A program made the translations under genes and the position numbers. From Treponema sp. (GTDB lineage: Bacteria > Spirochaetota > Spirochaetia > Treponematales > Breznakiellaceae): 14,059 nucleotides of DNA. The notes beneath the pieces were generated by a model that did not search any database, was not told where the DNA came from, and saw nothing but the letters and a program-made list of their open reading frames with translations. Shown one piece after another: positions 7,170 through 13,671 of this stretch (position 1 is the stretch's first letter; each line of letters begins with the position of its first letter). The DNA lies in contig JAITAN010000162.1 in assembly GCA_031284105.1 (NCBI GenBank), positions 1 to 14,059 on the forward strand. The letters are read 5' to 3'.

Positions 7170-8729
7170 TTATTCTCTTTCTTTTTTAGCGGTATCCGAC
7201 GGTTTTGAAAAGCGGTGAAACAGCCGTACGAGGCCGTCGATTTTTTTGTAGCAGCCTCGCAGTCTTGTGAGGAGGTCCTCACCAAACGCCGACTCTATTT
7301 CTTTCCTATTTGTGATAAAGTCATGACATTTTTGCTGTTTATCGCCAAGAAAAGCCTCATATATTTTTCCAATGACGATGAGTGATTGCTCTGCACCGTT
7401 GATGATGTCTTGAGCTATATTGTTCACGCTCTTGAAGAGATTATTGGAGTATTTTATATAACTCTTTTCACGATCCGCTTTTGTTACGTACAGCCTGATC
7501 TTATCCCCATACTCGTTTGAAGCGGCAAGGGATTTGTCAAAGGCGTCAATTTTTGACGGGATTGTTATAAGTGAATGAACCGCTTCGGACAGTTGCTGGG
7601 ATAAGCGACGATCCACCCACTTCCCTTTGACTAAAAAGAGTTCACATATAGGATGAATTTCATCTTTAAAGATAAACTGCATGAAAGTTTTTAGATAACG
7701 CATTTCAATGGTATGGGTATAGCCTTCAAGTTTTTTTGCAAAAAACCCGGCGGCTATTTCTTCAGTATAATTTGTCAGTTTAGGGACGCTCATAGCGCCA
7801 AAAATTTCCGTTGCCATCGCTGTAACCGCCGCGTTTCTCTGTGCATTGAGTATCTTTTCAACCGTTTCATGAGCTTCAAGGCGTCTCTCTTCCAGCCATT
7901 TATCAATAATATGTTCTTTCGGGATATTTGGTTTTACCTGCCACGCCGGAGATTTATCAACAAGACGAACAATAAGCAGGAAAATACTTGAGCTCTGTAC
8001 ATCTTGCAGACCAACAAGCAGCTTATTCCACTCATCGACGGAAATGAGTTCTAAATTTTTGTATGTGTTAATGGTTTTGATTGCGTGCTTCCAATCCAAA
8101 CTCATGGACATGGCATACGCTACTTCCATAAAATCTTTGAGATTATCGGAAATCTTTTCCCCAATTACACGTCTATACTCCGGCTGATAGTTAAAATCAT
8201 TCTCCGGTATATCACCGTCAAATTTAGCGAGCAAACGATAGTAATCAAACATAACAAAGTTGATTAAGCGCAGAATCGTATTATAACATTCGTCAACGGT
8301 ATTAACGGTACCGGCATCAAACACCGCAAGCAGAGTATCAAGTTCCTTTTTCACCTGAACCTCTAGCTCTTCAGGGCGCATGGTCTTTCCCCGCTCTTCG
8401 ATGGCTTGCGCCGTAAGACCCTCCACTATGTCGAGCAGCTTTTTATCCATAAAACTCTCGATAACACACATCTTCAGTTGTGAAGAATGTTCCGCTCTTT
8501 GCAGATATACTTGCGCCTTACCTACAGTTTTGTAAATAGTGAAAAAAAACTTACCCATATCACTTTCGGTTTCTTCGGTTCTTATTTTAAAAAAACCTTT
8601 GTACCTGCTTTGGGCAATATCACGAGTTATCATTTTTAATAATCTTTTTTTATCGGCATCATCTTTTGATCCCGAACCGCTTAATTGTAAGAAAAAAGAT
8701 TGCAATTTTTCTAAAAAAAATAGAGCCAT
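7170..8729 (-). CDS. Spirochaete DUF5312-like protein of unknown function
   Basis: A 519-residue, mostly helical, Lys/Glu-rich protein with no signal peptide and no clear membrane segment. Its length, composition and tract of aromatic- and charge-rich helices match my recollection of the DUF5312 family, found in spirochaetes; I cannot run the search. No catalytic motif is visible. The N-terminus MALFFLEKLQSFFLQL is amphipathic and could touch a membrane. The ATG at 8729 is chosen because the promoter -35 and -10 lie within the extension that would reach 8780. There is no Shine-Dalgarno sequence, and the -10 box ends 6 nt before this ATG, so the mRNA is predicted to be leaderless. It is the first gene of an operon with the thioesterase and metF. 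Base composition is distinctly more A+T rich than the nifS-alaX region. Confidence 0.65.
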   Translation of the reverse strand: MALFFLEKLQSFFLQLSGSGSKDDADKKRLLKMITRDIAQSRYKGFFKIRTEETESDMGKFFFTIYKTVGKAQVYLQRAEHSSQLKMCVIESFMDKKLLDIVEGLTAQAIEERGKTMRPEELEVQVKKELDTLLAVFDAGTVNTVDECYNTILRLINFVMFDYYRLLAKFDGDIPENDFNYQPEYRRVIGEKISDNLKDFMEVAYAMSMSLDWKHAIKTINTYKNLELISVDEWNKLLVGLQDVQSSSIFLLIVRLVDKSPAWQVKPNIPKEHIIDKWLEERRLEAHETVEKILNAQRNAAVTAMATEIFGAMSVPKLTNYTEEIAAGFFAKKLEGYTHTIEMRYLKTFMQFIFKDEIHPICELFLVKGKWVDRRLSQQLSEAVHSLITIPSKIDAFDKSLAASNEYGDKIRLYVTKADREKSYIKYSNNLFKSVNNIAQDIINGAEQSLIVIGKIYEAFLGDKQQKCHDFITNRKEIESAFGEDLLTRLRGCYKKIDGLVRLFHRFSKPSDTAKKERE

Positions 8730-8735
8730 ATTTCT

Positions 8736-8764
8736 ATAATAGACCATATATAAGGACAGGTCAA
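8736..8764 (-). promoter_or_regulatory. Promoter of the DUF5312-like operon, predicted leaderless start
   Basis: On the - strand, TTGACC (8764-8759, 5/6) and TATTAT (8741-8736, 5/6) are exactly 17 bp apart. Six nt (agaaat) separate the -10 box from ATG 8729, placing the transcript start at the start codon. Confidence 0.7.
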
Positions 8765-8939
8765 GAATAAATCTCGGCAATTCTACAAGAAGCCGGATGT
8801 TGTAAATTGAAGATTGAAAATTTCATACACATTCCATAAACAAAACTTATAATACCACCTAACCTCTAAAAACCTCCATTTCACAGATTTATAACCCCGA
8901 AACAAGCGTTCTAGAATCGGTTCTACTGTAAATACAAGT

Positions 8940-9143
8940 TCAGTCCTTGATATTGTACTTCTTACGGAACCGCTCAATACGCCCCGCAGTATCTACCAGC
9001 TTTTGTTTGCCGGTAAAAAACGGGTGGCACGCCGAACAAATTTCAACGTGGATATCTTTAACCGTTGAACGGGTTTCAATAACATTTCCACACGCGCATG
9101 TAATTTTTGCCGATCCGTATTTGGGATGAATTCCTGTCTGCAT
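8940..9143 (-). CDS. rpmE: 50S ribosomal protein L31 (zinc form)
   Basis: L31 bridges the 50S and 30S subunits. This 67-aa copy is the zinc-binding (C+) type: C16 and C18 in TCACGN, and C36 and C39 in EICSACHPFFTGKQ. The N-terminal GIHPKYG and C-terminal RIERFRKKYNIKD are typical. The ATG at 9143 has AGGAG 7 nt upstream. It lies 96 bp downstream of rho on the same strand, an arrangement I recall from other treponemes. A GC hairpin sits directly before its ribosome binding site. Confidence 0.95.
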   Translation of the reverse strand: MQTGIHPKYGSAKITCACGNVIETRSTVKDIHVEICSACHPFFTGKQKLVDTAGRIERFRKKYNIKD

Positions 9144-9161
9144 AAGTTACTCCTATTAATG

Positions 9162-9177
9162 GCGGCGGGATCGCCGC
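9162..9177 (-). promoter_or_regulatory. Hairpin in the rho-rpmE gap, before the rpmE ribosome binding site
   Basis: On the - strand, GCGGCG and CGCCGC make a perfect 6-bp stem with the loop ATCC. It ends 7-12 nt before the AGGAG of rpmE. It has no T-tract, so it is more likely a leader or processing element than a terminator. Autoregulatory leaders before L31 genes are known in other phyla; whether this is one is inference. Confidence 0.4.
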
Positions 9178-9239
9178 AAAATATAATTGTACATACACTC
9201 CTTATTACTGAACACACAGAATATTATGATTACTCTTTT

Positions 9240-10985
9240 TTATACCGATCCTGCCCCGCCGGTGTTCATCGACTTAAGGAATGCTTCATTATTCTTACTT
9301 TTCTTCATTTTGTCAACTATCAATTCGACAATTTCAATATCGTCCATAGGGTTGATGACTTTACGCAGTATCCAGATTTTCTGCATTTCGTCTTCGGTAA
9401 GGAGAAGGTCTTCCTTGCGCGTACCGGACTTCTTGATATTGATGGCGGGGAAGAGGCGGCGATCGGAAATGCGGCGATCAAGGTCAATTTCAAGATTACC
9501 GGTCCCCTTGAATTCCTCAAAGATGACCTCGTCCATGCGGCTACCTGTTTCGATAAGCGCAGTAGATATGATGGTAAGGCTGCCGCCTTCTTCTATATTA
9601 CGGGCAGCGCCAAAGAACCGCTTGGGTTTGTGGAGCGCATTTGAGTCAACACCGCCGGAGAGTATTTTACCGGATGCAGGCACAGTCTGGTTATAGGCGC
9701 GCGCCAGTCGGGTGATGGAATCAAGCAGAATAACCACGTCTTTCTTGTGTTCCACAAGGCGTTTTGCCTTTTCAAGTACCATTTCCGTAACCTGCACATG
9801 CCGTGACGCCTGTTCGTCAAACGTTGAAGAAATGACCTCGGCGCGTACCGTGCGCTCCATATCGGTAACCTCTTCCGGGCGCTCGTCAATGAGCAGCACA
9901 ATAAGATAGACTTCCGGGTGGTTCTGGGTGATGGCATTGGCTATCTTTTGCATCATGATGGTTTTACCGGTACGGGGCGGGGCTACGATAAGCGCGCGCT
10001 GCCCCTTACCGATGGGGCAGAACAGGTTGATGATACGGGTGGATATATCTTCGGTAACGGTTTCAAGATCAAGCTTTTTGTTTGGGTACAGCGGCGTAAG
10101 GTTATCGAATGGGATGCGGTTCTGGACTATGGTTGGAGAATCGTAATTTACGGTTTCCACATGAAGCATGGCGAAAAAGCGTTCACTTTCCTTGGGACTA
10201 CGGATTTGCCCATAGACCGTGTCGCCTGTTTTAAGCGCAAAGAGCCGTATCTGACTGGGGCTTATGTAGATGTCATCGGGTCCGGGAAGATACGAGTTCT
10301 GAGGACTGCGGAGGAAGCCGTAGCCGTCCGGCAGGATTTCAAGAGAGCCGTAGGCGTAGATGACGCCGCCGCGTTCCGTGTGGCTTTTAAGAACGGTAAA
10401 AATCACCTCTTGTTTTCTTAAATTAACCAGCGCTTCATGCGAGATACCGTAATACGAGGCAAGCTCCCGCAGATCCATCATATTGAGCCTGATAAGCTCG
10501 TTGATACATAAACGGGGTTTGCTGGTATCCTCGTTACGCGGTTCCGGTTTTCCGTAAAGGTCGGGCATGGAAGGCAATTTTGGTATGGGCGGCACGAATT
10601 GCGAAACAGGGGCATCCGAAACAGGAAAAGGCACGGATTCCGCATTGCGGTTCAGTACGCTTCGGGTAAAGGTGCGGCGCGGACGTGCCGTTTTTTGTAA
10701 CGAATCGTTACCATCCGCCGCCGGTTCCTCTCCGTCAAAGGCGCCGGTTGTAGCTTTGTTTTCTCTTGTGTCGGTTACGAGCCTTCTAGGTCTTGCTCTA
10801 ATGATGACCCGGCTGGTTTTTTCCATTTCCGCCGGAGCGTCCCAATTTCCTCCAAGTTCGGACTCATCTCCAGACGTCTCCACATCTGAAACTTCGCTGT
10901 CGTTAGATGAATCTCGCGCCGAATTTTCATCTAACAACTCTTCCGTACTGGACGATTCTACGTCTATACTATCGTCATTATTCAT
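9240..10985 (-). CDS. rho: Transcription termination factor Rho with long acidic N-terminal extension
   Basis: Rho is the hexameric RNA helicase that ends Rho-dependent transcription. In 581 aa, a disordered N-terminal extension of about 155 residues (Ser/Asp/Glu-rich for the first 45, then basic and Pro-rich) precedes the Rho_N helical domain (from about 158, LCINELIRLNMMDLRELASYYGI) and the cold-shock RNA-binding domain (DGYGFLRS). The ATPase core shows Walker A APPRTGKT (335-342), DERPEEVTDM (367-376), Walker B VVILLDSITRLARAYN, the Q-loop GKILSGGVDSNA, and the arginine-finger region ALIETGSRMDEVIFEEFKGTGN. The ATG at 10985 is 9 nt after AGGAGG; a TTG at 10988 is an alternative start. A consensus promoter lies about 150 nt upstream. 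rpmE follows. The core is complete and should be functional; the role of the extension is unknown. Confidence 0.96.
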   Translation of the reverse strand: MNNDDSIDVESSSTEELLDENSARDSSNDSEVSDVETSGDESELGGNWDAPAEMEKTSRVIIRARPRRLVTDTRENKATTGAFDGEEPAADGNDSLQKTARPRRTFTRSVLNRNAESVPFPVSDAPVSQFVPPIPKLPSMPDLYGKPEPRNEDTSKPRLCINELIRLNMMDLRELASYYGISHEALVNLRKQEVIFTVLKSHTERGGVIYAYGSLEILPDGYGFLRSPQNSYLPGPDDIYISPSQIRLFALKTGDTVYGQIRSPKESERFFAMLHVETVNYDSPTIVQNRIPFDNLTPLYPNKKLDLETVTEDISTRIINLFCPIGKGQRALIVAPPRTGKTIMMQKIANAITQNHPEVYLIVLLIDERPEEVTDMERTVRAEVISSTFDEQASRHVQVTEMVLEKAKRLVEHKKDVVILLDSITRLARAYNQTVPASGKILSGGVDSNALHKPKRFFGAARNIEEGGSLTIISTALIETGSRMDEVIFEEFKGTGNLEIDLDRRISDRRLFPAINIKKSGTRKEDLLLTEDEMQKIWILRKVINPMDDIEIVELIVDKMKKSKNNEAFLKSMNTGGAGSV

Positions 10986-11018
10986 CAAAAAATTCCTCCT
11001 AAGAACTTTGGTTCCACG

Positions 11019-11166
11019 ATATGTTTAGAGAATAAAACATATTTTTTTATTATGTAGTTGTTTCATTATTTTCATTCATTACTGAAGGATTTCACATTTT
11101 CTATTCTTTCGAGGAAAGAAAACTCTATATTTTGTTCTATTTTACACCGATAAGCCCTTTTGTCAA
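11019..11166 (-). promoter_or_regulatory. rho promoter and structured 5' leader
   Basis: On the - strand, TTGACA (11166-11161, perfect) and TAAAAT (11144-11139, 5/6) are 16 bp apart, predicting a start near 11132 and a leader of about 147 nt. The A+T-rich leader holds two perfect inverted repeats: TTCTTTC/GAAAGAA (11104-11120, 3-nt loop) and ATATGTTT/AAACATAT (11019-11042, 8-nt loop). The latter ends about 18 nt before the AGGAGG (11000-10995). rho is autoregulated through its leader in E. coli; a similar control here is inference. Confidence 0.65.
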
Positions 11167-11211
11167 GGGATAAAACACCTAAATTCATATTTTTTTATGG
11201 TTCCCCTCTTC

Positions 11212-11709
11212 TTATCCCCAACGCTCATCTAAAAAAACATCGATTTCCCGCAACACGGCTTCCGTAGCACGGAGCCGTACTTCGTTTCTGCTTCCTTCAA
11301 AATAAAAATGCGTCCTTTTTACAAGGGAAACGGTTTCTTCTTCACGAACCGCAACGCCTATCCATACCGTACCGACAGGCGTTACGTCGCCGTCTCCGCC
11401 GGGTCCGGCTAAACCGGTAACCGAAGCGGAAATACCGGCGCCGCTGTTTGTAAGCGCGCCAAGCGCCATTGCCGCGGTCGTTTCCTGGCTTACCGCGCCG
11501 AATCGGCGTATAACAGTTTCATCAACGCCGAGCATACCGGCTTTCGCATCCGCCGTATACGTGATGAAACCGCCCCACAAAACCCTTGACGCACCCGGAA
11601 CGGCTGCGATAGCGGCCGATACAAGCCCCGCGGTACACGATTCCGCAGTAACGAGCGTCTTTGAATAAGCGGCAAGTTTTCGGACAATTTCCACTGCAAT
11701 TTCATTCAT
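11212..11709 (-). CDS. pncC: Stand-alone CinA C-terminal domain, NMN deamidase PncC
   Basis: It hydrolyses nicotinamide mononucleotide to nicotinic acid mononucleotide and ammonia in NAD recycling. The 165-aa protein is a complete single CinA C-terminal domain: AESCTAG (22-28), GGFITYTADAK (46-56), GAVSQETTAAMA (71-82) and TGLAGPGGDGDVTPVGTVWIG (98-118). Family-conserved residues S24, Y51 and K56 are present. The N-terminal molybdopterin-binding-like half of full-length CinA is absent, as is common for PncC. Its ATG overlaps the bactofilin stop codon (ATGA, 11706-11709), so the two are translationally coupled. No strong terminator is seen between it and the rho promoter; a 7-bp inverted repeat (11167-11173 with 11212-11218) links its stop codon to the start of that region. 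Confidence 0.9.
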   Translation of the reverse strand: MNEIAVEIVRKLAAYSKTLVTAESCTAGLVSAAIAAVPGASRVLWGGFITYTADAKAGMLGVDETVIRRFGAVSQETTAAMALGALTNSGAGISASVTGLAGPGGDGDVTPVGTVWIGVAVREEETVSLVKRTHFYFEGSRNEVRLRATEAVLREIDVFLDERWG

Positions 11710-12131
11710 CCTTGTTCACGGCTTTGACCCCGAAGCTCCGCTTTTATCTCTTCGGTGGGACGGGAGAATATTTCAATTTCTTTGTCAACGCCGGTCATGC
11801 TGCATTGCCCTTCAAAGATAACGCCGTCCGCTATGCGGAAACGGGCTGTGGTAAGATCTCCGTGCATTTCCGCGCCCGGAAACAGGTCTACCTTATCGGA
11901 GGCTCTCACCATGCCGGTAACCCGCCCGTATACGGTGAGCGATGTTACAAATATGTGATCCGCCTCGACAACCGCACCCTTATCGACAATGAGCGCACCC
12001 TGGGCATCTATGGTTCCATGGAATTTTCCCTTAATACACAAGGTTTCCTTGAATTTGAGCAACCCATCAAACCTACATGTTTCGCTAAAAGTTACCAGTC
12101 GAGGTTTATTTTTTTTTTCTGTATTCGACAT
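11706..12131 (-). CDS. Bactofilin, polymer-forming cytoskeletal protein
   Basis: Bactofilins polymerise without nucleotide into filaments that scaffold cell-shape and peptidoglycan enzymes at the membrane. The 141-aa protein has the usual layout: a short charged tail (1-14), a beta-helix core (about 16-110) with regularly spaced Gly and hydrophobic residues (LCIKGKFHGTID, LTVYGRVTG, DLFPGAEMHGDL, VIFEGQC), and a charged C-terminal tail rich in Glu and Arg. The ATG at 12131 has no Shine-Dalgarno sequence and lies 6 nt after a -10 box, indicating a leaderless mRNA. Bactofilins shape spirochaete cells in other genera. Its stop overlaps the pncC start by 4 bp. Confidence 0.88.
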   Translation of the reverse strand: MSNTEKKNKPRLVTFSETCRFDGLLKFKETLCIKGKFHGTIDAQGALIVDKGAVVEADHIFVTSLTVYGRVTGMVRASDKVDLFPGAEMHGDLTTARFRIADGVIFEGQCSMTGVDKEIEIFSRPTEEIKAELRGQSREQG

Positions 12132-12137
12132 AGGAAT

Positions 12138-12166
12138 ATGATAGCATGTTACCGAAAAAAAGGCAA
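12138..12166 (-). promoter_or_regulatory. Bactofilin-pncC promoter, predicted leaderless start
   Basis: On the - strand, TTGCCT (12166-12161, 4/6) and TATCAT (12143-12138, 5/6) are exactly 17 bp apart. Six nt (attcct) separate the -10 box from ATG 12131. Confidence 0.6.
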
Positions 12167-12375
12167 GCGTGTGAAACCGGAGATGCCCATTTAGGCGCGC
12201 CCGTTTGGGCGTACACGCTCAAAAAAGCGTGGATGCGGGAAGACACCGCTTTGCTTTTCTCCCATTCAAAGCGAATATCAAGAACGTCTCTATCGCTGCT
12301 TTCCTTTCAGAACATCACACACCCTAAAGCTTTTCCCCTTCATATATAAACGAGCGTATCTCTTGGTATATACCC
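12167..12375. other. Intergenic stretch without a gene, bactofilin upstream side
   Basis: No supportable gene. Two small hairpins lie side by side: CGCCC/GGGCG (12198-12211, loop GTTT) and CACGCT/AGCGTG (12214-12231). Neither has a T-tract. Together with the transposase scrap that follows, this forms a 470-bp gap between the bactofilin and flavoprotein genes. Confidence 0.5.
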
Positions 12376-12571
12376 GTATGGAGGCTCATTGATCACAGTC
12401 CGCAAACTATAAAATGGACCGTGCCGATTAGGAACCGGAGTTTGACGCTTAACCAAGAGAGCCATTGAAGAGAGGAAAAGAAGGGGTTCCGTTCTGATGA
12501 CGCACTCTCTAGGGCGCGTTCACGCAACGATAAGCACGGTGCGATTGCCGGGGTATACGCCGGAGGGATAA
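12376..12571 (+). pseudogene. C-terminal remnant of an IS256-type (mutator-like) transposase
   Basis: Reading from 12376 gives VWRLIDHSPQTIKWTVPIRN, continued by RSLTLNQ. This resembles the conserved C-terminal block of IS256-family transposases, typically KWTxPIRNWxxxLNQFAIxFExR. A stop occurs at 12466. Shifting frame at 12461 restores AIEERKRR, the expected continuation, and runs to a stop at 12569-12571. The catalytic DDE region and the rest of the gene are missing, so this is a frameshifted scar. The family assignment rests on this one block and I could not confirm it by a search. No terminal inverted repeats or target duplication were recognised. Confidence 0.5.
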
Positions 12572-12601
12572 TTACGATTAAATATAATTTTTACAATTAT
12601 T

Positions 12602-13174
12602 TTATCCATTAGCCAATAATGAACCGATGTCCTTCATGACCGTATGCAGATCGTTTCTTTCATGCGCCGGTCCATTGCGTGTACCGGCAACGACATGTAC
12701 TCCCTTAACATCAAATTCAAGCATCTGAAACATATCTTTTGTATAATCAAAATACACCTGGAACTTGCCGGAATCAGGATTGCCCTGTGTAAAAACAAGA
12801 ATCAGCTTTTTCTTCCCGGCGGCATTCTTTTCCTTGAAATATGGAGAGAATCGCGGGGAGATTTGTGCAAACAACCTATCGGTGAATATTCGCGCATGGG
12901 CGCTCATCTGTCCCATATAAATCGGCGAACCGAGAACAAGGGCGTCGGCATATTCAAGCGCCTCGTACAGTTTCTGCATATCGTCATTGATAATACAACC
13001 CCGATCTCCCTTTTTGCAGCTCCAACAACCCTTACACGGTTTTATATCAAGATCGCTGAAATACCATGCTTGAATTTCGGCCCCCTGTTCTTTAGCGCCT
13101 TCAAGTATTTTGTTTATTGCCCATGCGGTATTGCCTTCTTTCCGTGGACTTGCGGTAAATCCGATTATTTTCAT
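12602..13174 (-). CDS. Iron-sulfur flavoprotein, NADPH-dependent FMN reductase family
   Basis: A 190-aa flavodoxin-fold protein. The N-terminal FTASPRKEGNT (6-16) matches the FMN phosphate loop, and GSPIYMGQMSAHARIFTDR (82-100) matches the second flavin-contact and dimer segment. Between them is CKGCWSCKKGDRGC (C47, C50, C53, C60), the compact cysteine motif that holds a [4Fe-4S] cluster in Isf-type flavoproteins, followed by NDDM. It likely passes electrons between FMN and the cluster to reduce oxygen, peroxide, quinones or other acceptors in the cytoplasm of an anaerobe; the substrate is not known. The ATG at 13174 has AAGGGGA about 6 nt upstream. The next frame fragment on the same strand ends 42 bp before it, so they may share a transcript. 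Confidence 0.85.
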   Translation of the reverse strand: MKIIGFTASPRKEGNTAWAINKILEGAKEQGAEIQAWYFSDLDIKPCKGCWSCKKGDRGCIINDDMQKLYEALEYADALVLGSPIYMGQMSAHARIFTDRLFAQISPRFSPYFKEKNAAGKKKLILVFTQGNPDSGKFQVYFDYTKDMFQMLEFDVKGVHVVAGTRNGPAHERNDLHTVMKDIGSLLANG

Positions 13175-13216
13175 TTCTTTCCCCTTACGATGTCACTTCT
13201 TCCTTCATGTAATATT

Positions 13217-13480
13217 CTACGCAGTTGTACCCTCACGTATACCCCACAGCCCGTCTAGCAAAGAATATGATACGAACTTGTAACACTTCTTACCGTTCTC
13301 AACGGTTTCTTTCACTCTCTCTTCTATCACTTCGTCTCGGACTTTATTCGAGAACTCAGACGCAGCGGCTATTTTGCCTTTTACGTACGCCGGCGGTTCT
13401 TTTCGCGTCAGATAGAATGAAAAGAACTTGCCGCCTCCAGCTCCCGGTCTGAGATGCCGCGCACGCAGTCGTTGCTGCGC
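13217..13480 (-). pseudogene. Open frame without start codon, probable frameshifted tail of the small gene at 13408-13671
   Basis: This - strand frame is open for 87 codons between TAA (13483-13481) and TAG (13219-13217). It has no ATG and no well-placed GTG or TTG. Its translation looks protein-like: a Gly-rich GAGGGKFFSFYLTRKEPPAY, then the charged amphipathic KVRDEVIEERVKETVENGKK, then YKFVSYSLLDGLWGIREG. It overlaps the preceding small gene by 73 bp in a different frame. The simplest reading is that one base change split a gene of about 150 codons. No family recognised. Alternatives are programmed frameshifting or chance. Confidence 0.35.
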
Positions 13481-13671
13481 TTAACATCCCGCTCGAAAGA
13501 GTTTACGACGATCGCCTCGTGCGTCTTTTCGTTTCGTATAAGGTCTATACCAAAGTATGCCCCATTAGAATCTGGATTCTCACCGGCGTACGAGGGAAAA
13601 CCGCGCTCTTTGTCGTCTTTTGTGAAGTTGTCGTGAAACAACGACGCTTCACGTCTTCGTTCAAGAACCAT
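13408..13671 (-). CDS. Small hypothetical protein, possibly truncated by frameshift
   Basis: An 87-aa protein, not recognised. It is hydrophilic, with GFPSYAGENPDSNGAYFGID in the middle and a charged C-terminal half (FERDVKRSNDCVRGISDREL). No signal peptide or membrane segment. The ATG at 13671 has AGGAG 5 nt upstream, good support for real translation. Between the ribosome binding site and further upstream lies a small palindrome CCTCA-AC-TGAGG (13695-13706) that could be an operator. The frame stops at 13408 but a different frame on the same strand stays open to 13217, suggesting the natural product was longer. Confidence 0.5.
   Translation of the reverse strand: MVLERRREASLFHDNFTKDDKERGFPSYAGENPDSNGAYFGIDLIRNEKTHEAIVVNSFERDVKRSNDCVRGISDRELEAASSFHSI

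Noticed and set aside
9126..10421. Several long + strand frames opposite rho
   Set aside because: The - strand carries a full Rho with all motifs; the opposite frames show no family motif and are mirror effects of its codon use.
12584..12600. Inverted repeat ATAATT/AATTAT after the flavoprotein gene as a terminator
   Set aside because: The stem is only A-T pairs and no proper T-tract follows on the - strand.
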